Below are positions 17,594 to 26,730 of a DNA stretch of 64,000 nt, in pieces; positions within the stretch are counted from its first letter, which is position 1; each line of letters begins with the position of its first letter. This stretch comes from G965214625 sp965214625 (lineage in GTDB: Bacteria; Pseudomonadota; Gammaproteobacteria; Arenicellales; Poriferihabitantaceae). The stretch covers positions 372,001 to 436,000 of the forward strand of contig OZ243962.1 of the NCBI GenBank assembly GCA_965214625.1, given 5' to 3'. Below the pieces are notes generated by a model. That model saw only the letters and a program-made list of their open reading frames with translations. It was not told the DNA's origin and ran no database searches. Both the position numbers and the translations under genes were made by a program.

Positions 17594-17773
17594 CGTCAGT
17601 AATATCCAATCAGAGAAACACAAGCATCAGAACGATCATTGGACCCCTGCTCCTGAATAAAAGACTCCGGCCACATCAGTACCCGCTCACAGCCTCCGAG
17701 CCATTCGGGGCAAATCCAAATAATATCATTGTACTCATGCTGTACTCCCCGTCCAGTATCATTTTTGGAGCGT

Positions 17774-18703
17774 TTATCGGGTTTTTCTTGTCTCTTTTTC
17801 GAAATACGGAAAGATGTTGTTCTTTAGTGACTCCATCAGCACAAACTGGTTTTTCCTTTCTTTTCGCTTGATTGACAGATAGGTTTCTCGGTCCATTTCA
17901 TACAACTGTCGTTGGTATTGCTGGGTCGCATCAAACCACTGTTTCAAACGTCGCTCGTACCGCTCATTCTCGGGCACATTCAGTGTGGAAAAATACGTCT
18001 TGATTGCCAATAAATAGCGGACTACATTGCGCTCGGCCGCACCCCTCTGCCCGCCGATATATCGGGTTTTCCCTGTCCAGGTGGTCACCTTTGAAAATCC
18101 GACTTTATTTCTGGCGATGGTGGAAAAGTAGATTTTCGCCAACCGGGCGACATAGCCCGGCATACTGGAAAAATCAAACTCAAGATAAACCCCCTCATCG
18201 ACTCCAATAGCCCTGACCATGAATTGGTAATCAGTGCTGTCATACGGCCCATCTTTTGCGCTACTTTGAATCAAAAACACCTCGTCTTTTTCCATCGCGT
18301 GAAATTGCATATTCAGGCGTGATGCCTGATCCGGCGTCAAGTAGTCCTTGATGCCAATATAAAGATTGAGCCTGAATGAACCATCTTGTTGTTGAAATGT
18401 ACAACTTTTGATATTGAGATGGAGGGGAATGAATTCACACCACTCTTCCACTTTTGCAAGCTGTTCGACAAACAGGGAATAGGGAATATCAGGCAGGAAT
18501 GTACTGACGCTTGCACTGATGATACCGCGCTTGTCGCGAGATATCAGTGTAAACGGCAATGCTTCCGCTTTCTGCTGTCGACTGAACATCGCATAGTTTT
18601 TCAACATGTCCGCCTTGGATACCGTGGCATAGACCACTGAAACATTGGTGCAAAGCAGACCCAAAACCACGATCAGCGAAAAACTGAAACGAAACCGGAT
18701 CAT
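17774..18703 (-). CDS. Exported protein of unknown function
   Basis: A 309-residue protein starting at the internal ATG that begins MIRFRFSFSLIVVLGLLC and ends a signal peptide at SVVYA. A longer reading adds 29 unlikely residues. The mature part contains ADMLKNYAMFSRQQKAEALPF, two cysteines (EWCEF, KSCTF) and SMPGYVARLAKIYFSTIARNKVGF near the middle. The last hundred residues are rich in Y, R, K and Q, probably helical. The pattern of an alpha/beta core with SMPGYVARLAK recalls START-like lipid-binding exported proteins, but I do not recognise the family. It has no operon partner. Confidence 0.7.
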   Translation of the reverse strand: MIRFRFSFSLIVVLGLLCTNVSVVYATVSKADMLKNYAMFSRQQKAEALPFTLISRDKRGIISASVSTFLPDIPYSLFVEQLAKVEEWCEFIPLHLNIKSCTFQQQDGSFRLNLYIGIKDYLTPDQASRLNMQFHAMEKDEVFLIQSSAKDGPYDSTDYQFMVRAIGVDEGVYLEFDFSSMPGYVARLAKIYFSTIARNKVGFSKVTTWTGKTRYIGGQRGAAERNVVRYLLAIKTYFSTLNVPENERYERRLKQWFDATQQYQRQLYEMDRETYLSIKRKERKNQFVLMESLKNNIFPYFEKETRKTR

Positions 18704-19577
18704 GGAGCACGAACCCGCGTCTTGTACCTCTGGAACAGATGTCGAAGGACAACAGTCAACATCTGTTTTTCCTGCGCCATCTGATTGCATCGATATCTGA
18801 CATTATAGACATTGAATCTCCTGCCATCGACTCGGAGCCGGTCATGGGAATAAAACAGACTTGTTCTGTTAATTTTTCCCGTTATTTTCTTGGAATATCT
18901 TGTTTAAATACAACACCGCGCATAACGGAAAATCCAGTGGTCTTTTCAGTCATTTTAGTTCTTAATTAAAGACAATAGCGGTTTATTTTCAATTTCCATT
19001 AATCCGCTTTCAACATAACTATTTGCCGTATTTCCCAGATTCTTGATCGGGTACAGCCTATGCTCCTGCGACAGTGCCTGAATCCAACGCAGGCATGGCA
19101 GAATGATGACAAACTGATAACGGCAACCCAACGGACACGTCAAACACGATGAGAATCGGCTGATGTTGCACGGGCCAGAAGTCTGCTGGACAGGCAATTT
19201 ACGGCCTTTCTGGGGCAGCGATTGCAGCGCACTGGCCACTCAAACAACATCCGTGGACGCCTATTATAGCTATTTCGATGGACTGTCGAAAGCCGCTCCA
19301 GAATGCATACCAAAGACACAACCCGCATGAGCAAACTTCACAAGTGGCAGAAGATAAAAGCAGATCTTCCCTGTGCCTGCCTGTCCGGTTGTGCCAAGTA
19401 ACCCAACCAGTCCACACGGCCAACCCGTTCGATATAAAGAGCAGACACGGCATCACCCCTGTCGGTGGATATCTTGATCCGACCTTCGTCGCTACCGAAG
19501 CACCAAGCCGGTCCCGCAGATTAAGATGTCCGTTCGATTCAAACCAACTGTGAAGGTGATCGCCATTGTAAAACCAA
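18704..19577. other. Long non-coding interval, nothing recognised
   Basis: About 870 bases between an exported protein and an EamA transporter, both on the minus strand. All frames are short, with frequent stops. No tRNA shape, no T-rich hairpin and no transposase motifs were seen. The AT-rich part around 18,850-19,030 may hold the promoter of the downstream gene. The rest may be decayed sequence. Confidence 0.5.
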
Positions 19578-20462
19578 TTATTCCGCGATGTGCCGCTCGC
19601 GCCAAAAAATCAGCAACCCACCGCCAACGATCAGAAACACTCCCGGAATAAGACGATCAAAAGGAGCTTCATCAAAAACCAACCAGCCAATCACAAAAGC
19701 AAACAGAATACCGAAGTATTCAAATGGCGACAGGTTGCTAGGCAGTGTCAGACGGTATGCGGTAATCAGGGAAAATACGGCCATTCCGCCAACAATACCC
19801 ATGAGCAGCATCCACATCCAGTCGGTCAGCGTGGTTATGGGGATGTACGAGGCCGTGATAATCATCATCAGGACAGTGAACACCAACGTACTGGCATTGG
19901 TATGAAGGTTGATGACGGCCGTCGGACTATTGTCGTCAAACAACCGGACGAGCACACTTGAAAAGGCGTAGAAGAAGGCTGCGCAGATCGGTAGCATTGA
20001 AAACCATTGGAAAATATCCCCCTGTGGTCGCATGATAAGGATGATGCCGATAAATCCGATGATCACGGCCAGCCAGCGAATGACTCCGATTCTGTGGTGC
20101 AACAAGGGGACGGACAGTATCGTGATAAACAGGGGCCCTGCATAGACAAGTGTGGTCGCAATCGCAAAATCCATCAGACTAAGGGACAGATAAAGACAGA
20201 ATTGCGCACCTGCGATCGATGCGCCCCGCAAGATCGCGAGTGGCCACTGGCGTAACCGGAAGCGTGCTGAACCCCGGGTTACGGTTACGGTCAGGTAGAC
20301 CAGAAGCAACGAGGGAATCAATCCGAAAATGTTGCGAAATGTGGCAATCTGGGGAATCGAATAATGGCTACCGAGAATTTTAATGATCGCTCCCTGGATA
20401 TCGAACAGAAGGATCGCAATCAGGGCCACTGCCACCGCCCGAATGAAACTGGAATTGCGCAT
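19578..20462 (-). CDS. EamA (drug/metabolite transporter) family permease
   Basis: A 294-residue membrane protein with ten hydrophobic helices in two EamA repeats. Typical pieces are GSHYSIPQIATFRNIFGLIPSL near the N-terminus, VYAGPLFITILSVPLLHHRIG at the end of repeat one, and SPFEYFGILFAFVIGWLVFDE in repeat two. Members export amino acids, metabolites or drugs. It stands alone among long intergenic stretches. The next gene in the region reads the other way, so no partner suggests a substrate. Confidence 0.88.
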   Translation of the reverse strand: MRNSSFIRAVAVALIAILLFDIQGAIIKILGSHYSIPQIATFRNIFGLIPSLLLVYLTVTVTRGSARFRLRQWPLAILRGASIAGAQFCLYLSLSLMDFAIATTLVYAGPLFITILSVPLLHHRIGVIRWLAVIIGFIGIILIMRPQGDIFQWFSMLPICAAFFYAFSSVLVRLFDDNSPTAVINLHTNASTLVFTVLMMIITASYIPITTLTDWMWMLLMGIVGGMAVFSLITAYRLTLPSNLSPFEYFGILFAFVIGWLVFDEAPFDRLIPGVFLIVGGGLLIFWRERHIAE

Positions 20463-21255
20463 GTTCAGATAAATCGATCCACAATCGCTTGGATACCGGA
20501 TAACCGCTCAGGGCTAAAAGTATCGAGACCGTTGAACCGATGATGACCGTTGCACAGCGGATATCTGCCCTCAAAACCTGTCACAGTACGACAGGGTTCA
20601 CAAAAGACAGCATTACAGCACAGGTTCATCGTATTGAATATCAGAGTCATTGCCAAACTTCCCGGGACAGTCCATGAACAGTCCCGTGTTCAGCAAAACG
20701 TACAACACCCTGGTGGGCTACTTTTTCATTGGAACGCCGATATCGGGAGGGTGCCGTCAACGATTGGGGCATGCTCATCCTGAACACATTATACCCTGTC
20801 TGATGGGCAACCTATCGGGAAAATCACCTCACAGACATGACCCGTTTCCGGAGTGTCTATAGAGTCTGTGATGCGTGATAGTCCGACACAGTGGAATCGA
20901 CGAAAGAATCCTCAACCCAAGTCACAGAGTTCCGATACAGCGATCGCCCCGAAAAAGGTCTGGCACATGCCAGATGAAACACACGAAGCAGATACAGCGA
21001 AATACCTGGCAGATCGATTGATGGGACAGGGAGATCGTTGATACACCATTGAATACCAACAATCGTGTCAGCCCCTGCCCGGCCTGACTCGTCACGACCT
21101 GACCGGTCCGATGTGACTCACGCTGCATGAGTCCATTTTGATTGCCCATCGAAAGCAACATGGTTCGTCTTCGCAGGCGACCTGTGATACCGGGTTATTT
21201 TGATAACTCCCTGTCACTCTGTTCGACAAGGAGATTGAAGTGGCTCGATTTTTTG
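20463..21255. other. Long non-coding interval before the TcuA-like gene
   Basis: Nearly 800 bases between diverging genes. Frames are short and unlike known proteins. No RNA gene or insertion sequence was identified. Part of it may be a decayed gene, since short frames with transmembrane-like or soluble composition occur on both strands, but none could be joined into a recognisable product. The right end leads into the promoter and operator at 21,256-21,306. Confidence 0.45.
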
Positions 21256-21285
21256 TTGACTCAAGGTAAAATGAAATTGTATATT
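21256..21285 (+). promoter_or_regulatory. Probable sigma-70 promoter of the TcuA-like gene
   Basis: TTGACT at 21256-21261 and TATATT at 21280-21285 are separated by 18 bases, or 17 bases if GTATAT is used. The predicted start of transcription is about 25 bases before the ATG at 21316. The -10 box lies inside the inverted repeat at 21267-21306, so a bound repressor would block it. Confidence 0.6.
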
Positions 21286-21306
21286 TTTGCATACAATTTC
21301 ATTTTA
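21267..21306. promoter_or_regulatory. Perfect 16-bp inverted repeat, likely GntR operator
   Basis: TAAAATGAAATTGTAT (21267-21282) and its exact reverse complement (21291-21306) flank the spacer ATTTTTGC. The inner half sites ATTGTAT/ATACAAT resemble FadR/FCD-type GntR operators (TTGT...ACAA core). The repeat overlaps the -10 box and ends 9 bases before the ATG. The obvious ligand-binding regulator is the GntR/FCD protein encoded directly downstream of the first gene, which implies autoregulation of the whole unit. Confidence 0.8.
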
Positions 21307-21315
21307 CTGTCCTGA

Positions 21316-22806
21316 ATGTCTAACAAAGTCCTTGTAGTCGGTGCCGGCAATGCCGCGCTGTGTGCTGCCCTATCGGCACGGGAAGCGGGGGGTGACGTTA
21401 CGTTATTGGAACGCGCGCCAAAAGCGTTATCCGGAGGCAACAGTCGTTTCACTGCCGGCGCAATGCGCTTTGCCTATCGTAATGTCGCGGATATTCAGGC
21501 GTTGATACCCTCTTTAAGTGCAAATGAAATCGAATATACGGATTTTGGTCAATACGATGAAGCGCAATTTTTCGATGACATGGGGCGTATCACCCAGTAT
21601 CGTTGTGATCCGGACCGAATCGAGCAACTGGTCTATCGCAGTCGAGACACCCTGATGTGGATGAAACAAAAGGGAGTTCGATTCCTGCCCATTTATGGTC
21701 GCCAGGCATTCAGGCAAAATGGCAAATTCAAATTTTGGGGTGGTCTGACAGTGGAAACCCACGGCGGCGGTCCGGGGTTGATGGACACGTTGAACCGGGT
21801 GGCTGTAAAGGAGAACATTACAATTCGCCATGCCTGTCGGGCACTTGAGTTGATACAGCACAAGGGCACAGTACGTGGTATCAAGGTAAAACATCGGGGC
21901 GAATATTTTGATATGGTAGCTGATGCGGTGATACTGGCCAGTGGAGGGTTCGAAGCCAATCATGAATGGCGAGCACGCTACCTTGGACCGGGCTGGGACC
22001 TTGCGCGGGTACGCGGTACCCGGTTCAATACCGGTGATGGCATCAGAATGGCACTCGATATTGGTGCCGCCTCCTATGGGCACTGGTCAGGCTGTCATGC
22101 GGTCGGCTGGGATATGAATGCACCGGAATTCGGTGATCTTGCGGTCGGCGATGGATTTCAGAAACACTCATACCCGTTTGGCATTATGCTCAATGCGGAT
22201 GGCCACCGTTTCGTGGATGAGGGTGCTGACTTTCGCAATTATACCTATGCCAAGTATGGCGCCCGTATCCTCGAACAAAAAGGCCAGTTTGCCTGGCAGA
22301 TATTCGACCGGAAAGTCATGCACCTGCTACGGGATGAATACCGTATAAAACAGGTGACCCGGTTGCAAGCCGATACCCTGGAACAGCTGATCAGGAAAAT
22401 GCCGGGCATCAACCATCAGCAGGCACTGAAGACCATTGAAACATTCAATAACGCAGTGAAAAGAGAGGTGACATTTAATCCCAATATCCGGGATGGGCGG
22501 GGCACGTCAGGGTTGACAATACCCAAGAGCAATTGGGCGAATCCGCTGGATACCGGCCCTTATGAGGCCTACCAGGTGACCTGCGGGATTACCTTTACCT
22601 TCGGTGGTCTGAGAATTAATGATGAGGCTCAGGTCCTTGATGTTGACCTTGATCCGATCCCGGGGCTGTATGCGGCCGGAGAACTGGTGGGCGGTCTTTT
22701 CTATCATAACTATCCCGGTGGGACGGGGCTCACGTCCGGTGCGGTTTTTGGCCGCATTGCCGGCAGGGCAGCCGCCCATCAGACGATACCCGATGATCCA
22801 CACTAG
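21316..22806 (+). CDS. FAD-dependent tricarballylate dehydrogenase-like flavoprotein
   Basis: A 496-residue protein of the fumarate reductase/3-ketosteroid dehydrogenase flavoprotein fold. It has the FAD motif VLVVGAGNAALCAALSAREAG, then SGGNSRFTAGAMRFAY as in TcuA, VILASGGFEAN, and a C-terminal GLYAAGELVGGLFYHNYPGGTG-type FAD loop. TcuA oxidises tricarballylate to cis-aconitate in citrate-like acid use. Related proteins oxidise other saturated acids. First gene after the palindromic operator, overlapped by the GntR gene. With the methyltransferase block downstream, the substrate may differ from tricarballylate. Confidence 0.78.
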   Translation: MSNKVLVVGAGNAALCAALSAREAGGDVTLLERAPKALSGGNSRFTAGAMRFAYRNVADIQALIPSLSANEIEYTDFGQYDEAQFFDDMGRITQYRCDPDRIEQLVYRSRDTLMWMKQKGVRFLPIYGRQAFRQNGKFKFWGGLTVETHGGGPGLMDTLNRVAVKENITIRHACRALELIQHKGTVRGIKVKHRGEYFDMVADAVILASGGFEANHEWRARYLGPGWDLARVRGTRFNTGDGIRMALDIGAASYGHWSGCHAVGWDMNAPEFGDLAVGDGFQKHSYPFGIMLNADGHRFVDEGADFRNYTYAKYGARILEQKGQFAWQIFDRKVMHLLRDEYRIKQVTRLQADTLEQLIRKMPGINHQQALKTIETFNNAVKREVTFNPNIRDGRGTSGLTIPKSNWANPLDTGPYEAYQVTCGITFTFGGLRINDEAQVLDVDLDPIPGLYAAGELVGGLFYHNYPGGTGLTSGAVFGRIAGRAAAHQTIPDDPH

Positions 22807-23491
22807 AAACACTGCACTGGAAAGGGAAGCCTCCCAACGCAAAGAGCAATCCATTTGTGGTTCACGGGCTGATTTTGTCAGTCATCGTATCAGACAGGCC
22901 ATCCGGGAGGGCCGGTATCAACCAGGAGAACGCATTCGCGAGGCCGAGGTTGCCACGTGGCTTGGCGTCAGTCGGACACCCGTCAGGGAAGCGCTTCGTC
23001 GGTTGGAGTCGAACGGTGTGGTCACCTTCGAGTCATGGCGCGGTGCTGTCGTGGCGGAACTGGACCATCAACAGATTGCCGAACTGTATGCCATGCGGCG
23101 GATTCTCGAAGGTGCCGCCGCAAGGATGGCAGCCAAACACATCAGTGCCGCCGAGTTGGATTTGTTGTGGCAGATTCACCAGCAGGCCGCTTCTTGCCTG
23201 CAACAACCGGTAAAACTGGCACAACTCAACAGACAGTTTCATCAGATCATCTGTAAAGCGGCGCATAATCGCTATCTGGTCTCCAGCCTGGATCAAATGG
23301 AAAACGGTCTGACATTATTAACAGGGACCACCTTCACGGTAAAAAACCGTCCGGCTGAGGCGTTACAGGAACATCGGCAACTATTAAAAGCCATTGGGGA
23401 CAAAAAGGCCGACCGCGCCGAGAAACTCGCCAGGTACCATATTGACCGGGCAGAAAAAGCACGGATGACCCTGTTGCTGAATTTCGTTTGA
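22793..23491 (+). CDS. GntR family transcriptional regulator, FCD (FadR) subfamily
   Basis: A 232-residue regulator starting at the ATG 14 bases before the stop of the preceding gene. The winged helix is residues about 28-90: RIRQAIREGRYQPGERIRE, then VATWLGVSRTPVREALRRLE and GVVTFESWRGAVVAEL. The FCD ligand domain follows, with an acidic/His metal-site pattern including ELYAMRRILEGAAARMA, LNRQFHQIICKAAHN and EHRQLLKAI. It probably binds the 16-bp inverted repeat upstream of 21316 and responds to an acid inducer. The coupled position predicts autoregulation. Confidence 0.9.
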   Translation: MIHTRNTALEREASQRKEQSICGSRADFVSHRIRQAIREGRYQPGERIREAEVATWLGVSRTPVREALRRLESNGVVTFESWRGAVVAELDHQQIAELYAMRRILEGAAARMAAKHISAAELDLLWQIHQQAASCLQQPVKLAQLNRQFHQIICKAAHNRYLVSSLDQMENGLTLLTGTTFTVKNRPAEALQEHRQLLKAIGDKKADRAEKLARYHIDRAEKARMTLLLNFV

Positions 23492-23508
23492 TAAACAAGG
23501 TAAACAAG

Positions 23509-25035
23509 ATGGTCAAGCGGGGCGGCAGAAAAGCAAGAAAACAGCAGCGACTTTCCCCCAACAAGGTGCAGGGCGTCTGGCCCGGTGTGGTGGGTGGACG
23601 ATATCGGCCCCTCGACAATCAGGAAACCCGCGCGATGGACGAATCGGTAATGGCATTACTCGAAACACTGGGACTTTCCAATCCCACCCCCGAAATGGTT
23701 CACCAAGTGACCGGGAATGGTGGTCTGATGCATACCGACAGATTATTGTTTCCCCGAGATCTTGTCCGATCCATGATTGAAACTGTCCGAAAACCCCTTG
23801 TACTTTATGGTCGAAACGACGCGCTGCCGCTGACGATTGATGGAAATCGGGTCCACACCGGGACCGGCGGTGGTGCTCCGTTGATTGCCGATGCCAAAAC
23901 CCGTGAGTTTCGTCCCGCCACCAGTTTGGATTTATACGAGTCTGCCTGTGTGGTGGACAAACTGGAGCATATCCATCTGTTCAGTCGACCGCTGGTCTGT
24001 ACGGATGCCGAGGATACACTGAGCTTGGATATCAATACGCTGTACGCCTGTTTGAGTGGCACGCGGAAACACGTTTGCATGAGTGTTTCCGACCCGGTGA
24101 ACATGAAACACATCGCCGCCTGCTGCTATCAGGTGGCTGGCAGCGAACAGGCTTTTCGCCAACACCCGTTCGTCACTATTATGGCAACCCATGTCGTCCC
24201 TCCCATGCGGTTTTCCAGAGAAACCTGTGAGACAGTCGCCGAAGCGATTCGCCATGGGTTTCCGGTACAGTTGATTTCGGCCGGTCAGATGGGTGCGACC
24301 AGTCCGGTCACTCTGGCAGGTTCCCTGACCCAGGCACTCGCTGAATCACTGGCCGGCATGGTTTTCGGCTGGTTGGTTGATCCACAGGCACAACTGATTT
24401 TCGCGCCCAAGCCCCTGGTGTCTGATCTGCGTACCGGGGCCATGTGCGGTGGGGGGGGAGAACAGGCCGTGGTCATGGCGGCGGCGGCCCAGATGGGTCG
24501 GTTTTATGACCTGCCAAACAGTTCTATCGCCGGTTACAGTGATGCAAAAATGCATGACTCCCAAGCGGGCTACGAGAAAAACCTGTCAGTCACGCTGGCC
24601 GCCCAGGCCGGTTGCAACATCATTACCCATTCTTGTGGGTCACTCGCCAGTATGCTGGGTTATTCGCACGATGCATTGGTGATTGATAACGACATGCTCG
24701 GTGGAGTACTGCGCAGTATTCGAGGTGTCGAAGTCACTGACGATACCCTTTCCAATGAAGTCATTCACCAGGTGGTCGCCGGTGAAGGACATTATCTGGG
24801 ACATCAACAGACACTGCAAAGAATGCAGTCGGACTATGTGTATCCGGTGATTGCCGACAGGCAGACCCCCGCAGCCTGGCAGGAACAAGGAAACAGAACG
24901 ATGCGAAGCCGGGCAATCGAATGGGTGGATGACTTGCTGAAAACCCATCGCCCCTGTTATATCCCAGATAACGCCGATCAATGGATTCGCGATCGCTATT
25001 CCATCATGATTGATCCCGGTCCGGAGGCAGCCTGA
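23509..25035 (+). CDS. MttB-family (trimethylamine methyltransferase-like) protein without pyrrolysine, copy 1
   Basis: A 508-residue protein from ATG 23509; a TTG seven codons earlier overlaps the regulator. The basic N-terminus VKRGGRKARKQQRL is usual in proteobacterial MttB homologues. Inside, AGQMGATSPVTLAGSLTQALAES and the metal/corrinoid-facing AQAGCNIITHSCGSLASMLG blocks identify the family. There is no in-frame TAG, so it belongs to the non-pyrrolysine group that demethylates quaternary amines such as glycine betaine, carnitine or proline betaine, passing methyl to a corrinoid protein. No corrinoid protein is encoded nearby. It is followed after 6 bases by a TPP enzyme. Confidence 0.85.
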   Translation: MVKRGGRKARKQQRLSPNKVQGVWPGVVGGRYRPLDNQETRAMDESVMALLETLGLSNPTPEMVHQVTGNGGLMHTDRLLFPRDLVRSMIETVRKPLVLYGRNDALPLTIDGNRVHTGTGGGAPLIADAKTREFRPATSLDLYESACVVDKLEHIHLFSRPLVCTDAEDTLSLDINTLYACLSGTRKHVCMSVSDPVNMKHIAACCYQVAGSEQAFRQHPFVTIMATHVVPPMRFSRETCETVAEAIRHGFPVQLISAGQMGATSPVTLAGSLTQALAESLAGMVFGWLVDPQAQLIFAPKPLVSDLRTGAMCGGGGEQAVVMAAAAQMGRFYDLPNSSIAGYSDAKMHDSQAGYEKNLSVTLAAQAGCNIITHSCGSLASMLGYSHDALVIDNDMLGGVLRSIRGVEVTDDTLSNEVIHQVVAGEGHYLGHQQTLQRMQSDYVYPVIADRQTPAAWQEQGNRTMRSRAIEWVDDLLKTHRPCYIPDNADQWIRDRYSIMIDPGPEAA

Positions 25036-25041
25036 AGACAG

Positions 25042-26730
25042 ATGAAGCATTTTTCTGACAATGGCGGCGTGGCCGTATGGCACACCCTCAGACACCATCA
25101 GGTCGAACAGGTGTTTGGCCTGCTCGGTGGCTCCATGCTGGAGCTTTATGACGCAATCCACCAACGGGATGAGATCAAATATATCGGAGCACGGGACGAG
25201 CGTGCAGCGACCCATATGGCCGATGCCTATGCCCGTATCACCTGCCAACCCGGCATTGTGCTGGGCGCTCAGGCGGGGCCTGGTGTCGCCAATCTGGTGA
25301 CGGGGATCGCCGAGGCGCATCTCGCCTATGCGCCCGTGATCGCGATCGCCGGCATGATCAGCCAGACACATCTGGGACGTGACACTTTCCAGGAATTCGA
25401 CCAACACAGCCTGTTTACACCCATCTGCAAGCGCAGCATGATCGTTCCGAGCGCAGATCGTATTCCAGAACTGCTAAGTGATGCCATTGATTTGGCAATG
25501 AGCGGTCGAAAAGGACCGGTCGTCATTCATATTCCCCGTAATCTGTTTGCGGAACAATGTGTGTTTCAGGGCCAGTGGGTACACCGTCGTCGGCTGGCCA
25601 ATGCAGTGGCAGACAGTAAAACGATTGAGGCCATCTGCCATCTGCTGACCGAATCAGAAAGACCGGTGATCTTCGCCGGTGGCGGGCTGAAATGGAGTCA
25701 GGGGCATGGTTTGCTTCAGGAAATTGCAGAGCACTTTCAGATCCCGGTGGTCACCTCGACCGGTCATGCTGACTTGATGCCGACCAGTCATCCGCTTCAT
25801 GCGGGACAAAGTGGACCGAGAGGCAACCGCGTTGCCAAACAGTTGACCTCGACAGCCGACTGCATTTTCGCGATTGGCACCCGATTGGCTTTCAACTCCA
25901 CGTTTCATTCTAATGAATATATCAATCCGCAGGCAAAAATCATCCAGATCGACATTGATGCGGCCTCCATTGGGCGGTACTTTCCGGTTGAACTGGGCGT
26001 GTCTGCCGACGCCGCCGCAGTATTGGAAACATTGCGCGATACCGTTAAACACAGACCCAAGACAGACAAGGCACAGACATGGTCAGCACGATATAACGTA
26101 TTGAAGGCTTCTTTGAACACGGAGCGGGCACAGGAGGCACAGCTGGACTCGTTACCACTGCAGCCGCTGCGGGTATTCGGAGAAATCCGCAATACCCTGA
26201 AGGATGACACGATCGTCACCCTGGACACGGGAGCCATGTGTTTGCAGGCAGCGGATCGACTGAAGCATGAGACGTGCCCCGGATTGATCACACCCCTTGA
26301 TTTTGGGCTGGTGGGTTTCGCGTATGCAGCAGCGATCGGCGCGGCAGCGGCAACGCCCAACAGGCCGGTCGTTTGTGTCATTGGGGACGGTGGATTTGGG
26401 ATGACTATGAGTGAAATCACCACGGCTGTTCAAAACCGCCTACAGGTGATTGCGGTAGTCATCGACAATGGCGCCTGGGGTGCAGAAAAAGCCTATCAGC
26501 GTGACTACTTCGAAAGACGCTATCTCGGTGCGGATCTCATTAACCCGGATTATGCTGAAATTGCCCGGCAATGTGGTGCGGATGGCTATTGTGTCCGCTA
26601 TCCCGGTGAGACAAGCATTTTTCTTGCGCGGGCACTCCAACAAAGACATCCGGCAATCATCCATGTCAAGGTGGATCCCATGGCGTTCCACAGCTTGAGA
26701 AAGGATCTGTTTCAAGGGGAAAATGACTGA
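25042..26730 (+). CDS. Thiamine-diphosphate enzyme related to sulfoacetaldehyde acetyltransferase (Xsc-like)
   Basis: A 562-residue three-domain TPP enzyme. The catalytic Glu is in ARDERAATHMADAYAR near residue 53. The TPP/Mg motif is VIGDGGFGMTMSEITTAV followed by VIDNGAWGAEKAYQRDYFERRY. The WGAEK...RR signature at this place is a mark of Xsc, which cleaves sulfoacetaldehyde with phosphate to acetyl phosphate and sulfite. TPLDFGLVGFAYAAAIGA also matches the Xsc C-terminal domain. It is shorter than Xsc (about 590) and the first domain differs, so another 2-oxo-acid decarboxylase or lyase is possible. It overlaps the next gene by 8 bases. Confidence 0.65.
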   Translation: MKHFSDNGGVAVWHTLRHHQVEQVFGLLGGSMLELYDAIHQRDEIKYIGARDERAATHMADAYARITCQPGIVLGAQAGPGVANLVTGIAEAHLAYAPVIAIAGMISQTHLGRDTFQEFDQHSLFTPICKRSMIVPSADRIPELLSDAIDLAMSGRKGPVVIHIPRNLFAEQCVFQGQWVHRRRLANAVADSKTIEAICHLLTESERPVIFAGGGLKWSQGHGLLQEIAEHFQIPVVTSTGHADLMPTSHPLHAGQSGPRGNRVAKQLTSTADCIFAIGTRLAFNSTFHSNEYINPQAKIIQIDIDAASIGRYFPVELGVSADAAAVLETLRDTVKHRPKTDKAQTWSARYNVLKASLNTERAQEAQLDSLPLQPLRVFGEIRNTLKDDTIVTLDTGAMCLQAADRLKHETCPGLITPLDFGLVGFAYAAAIGAAAATPNRPVVCVIGDGGFGMTMSEITTAVQNRLQVIAVVIDNGAWGAEKAYQRDYFERRYLGADLINPDYAEIARQCGADGYCVRYPGETSIFLARALQQRHPAIIHVKVDPMAFHSLRKDLFQGEND

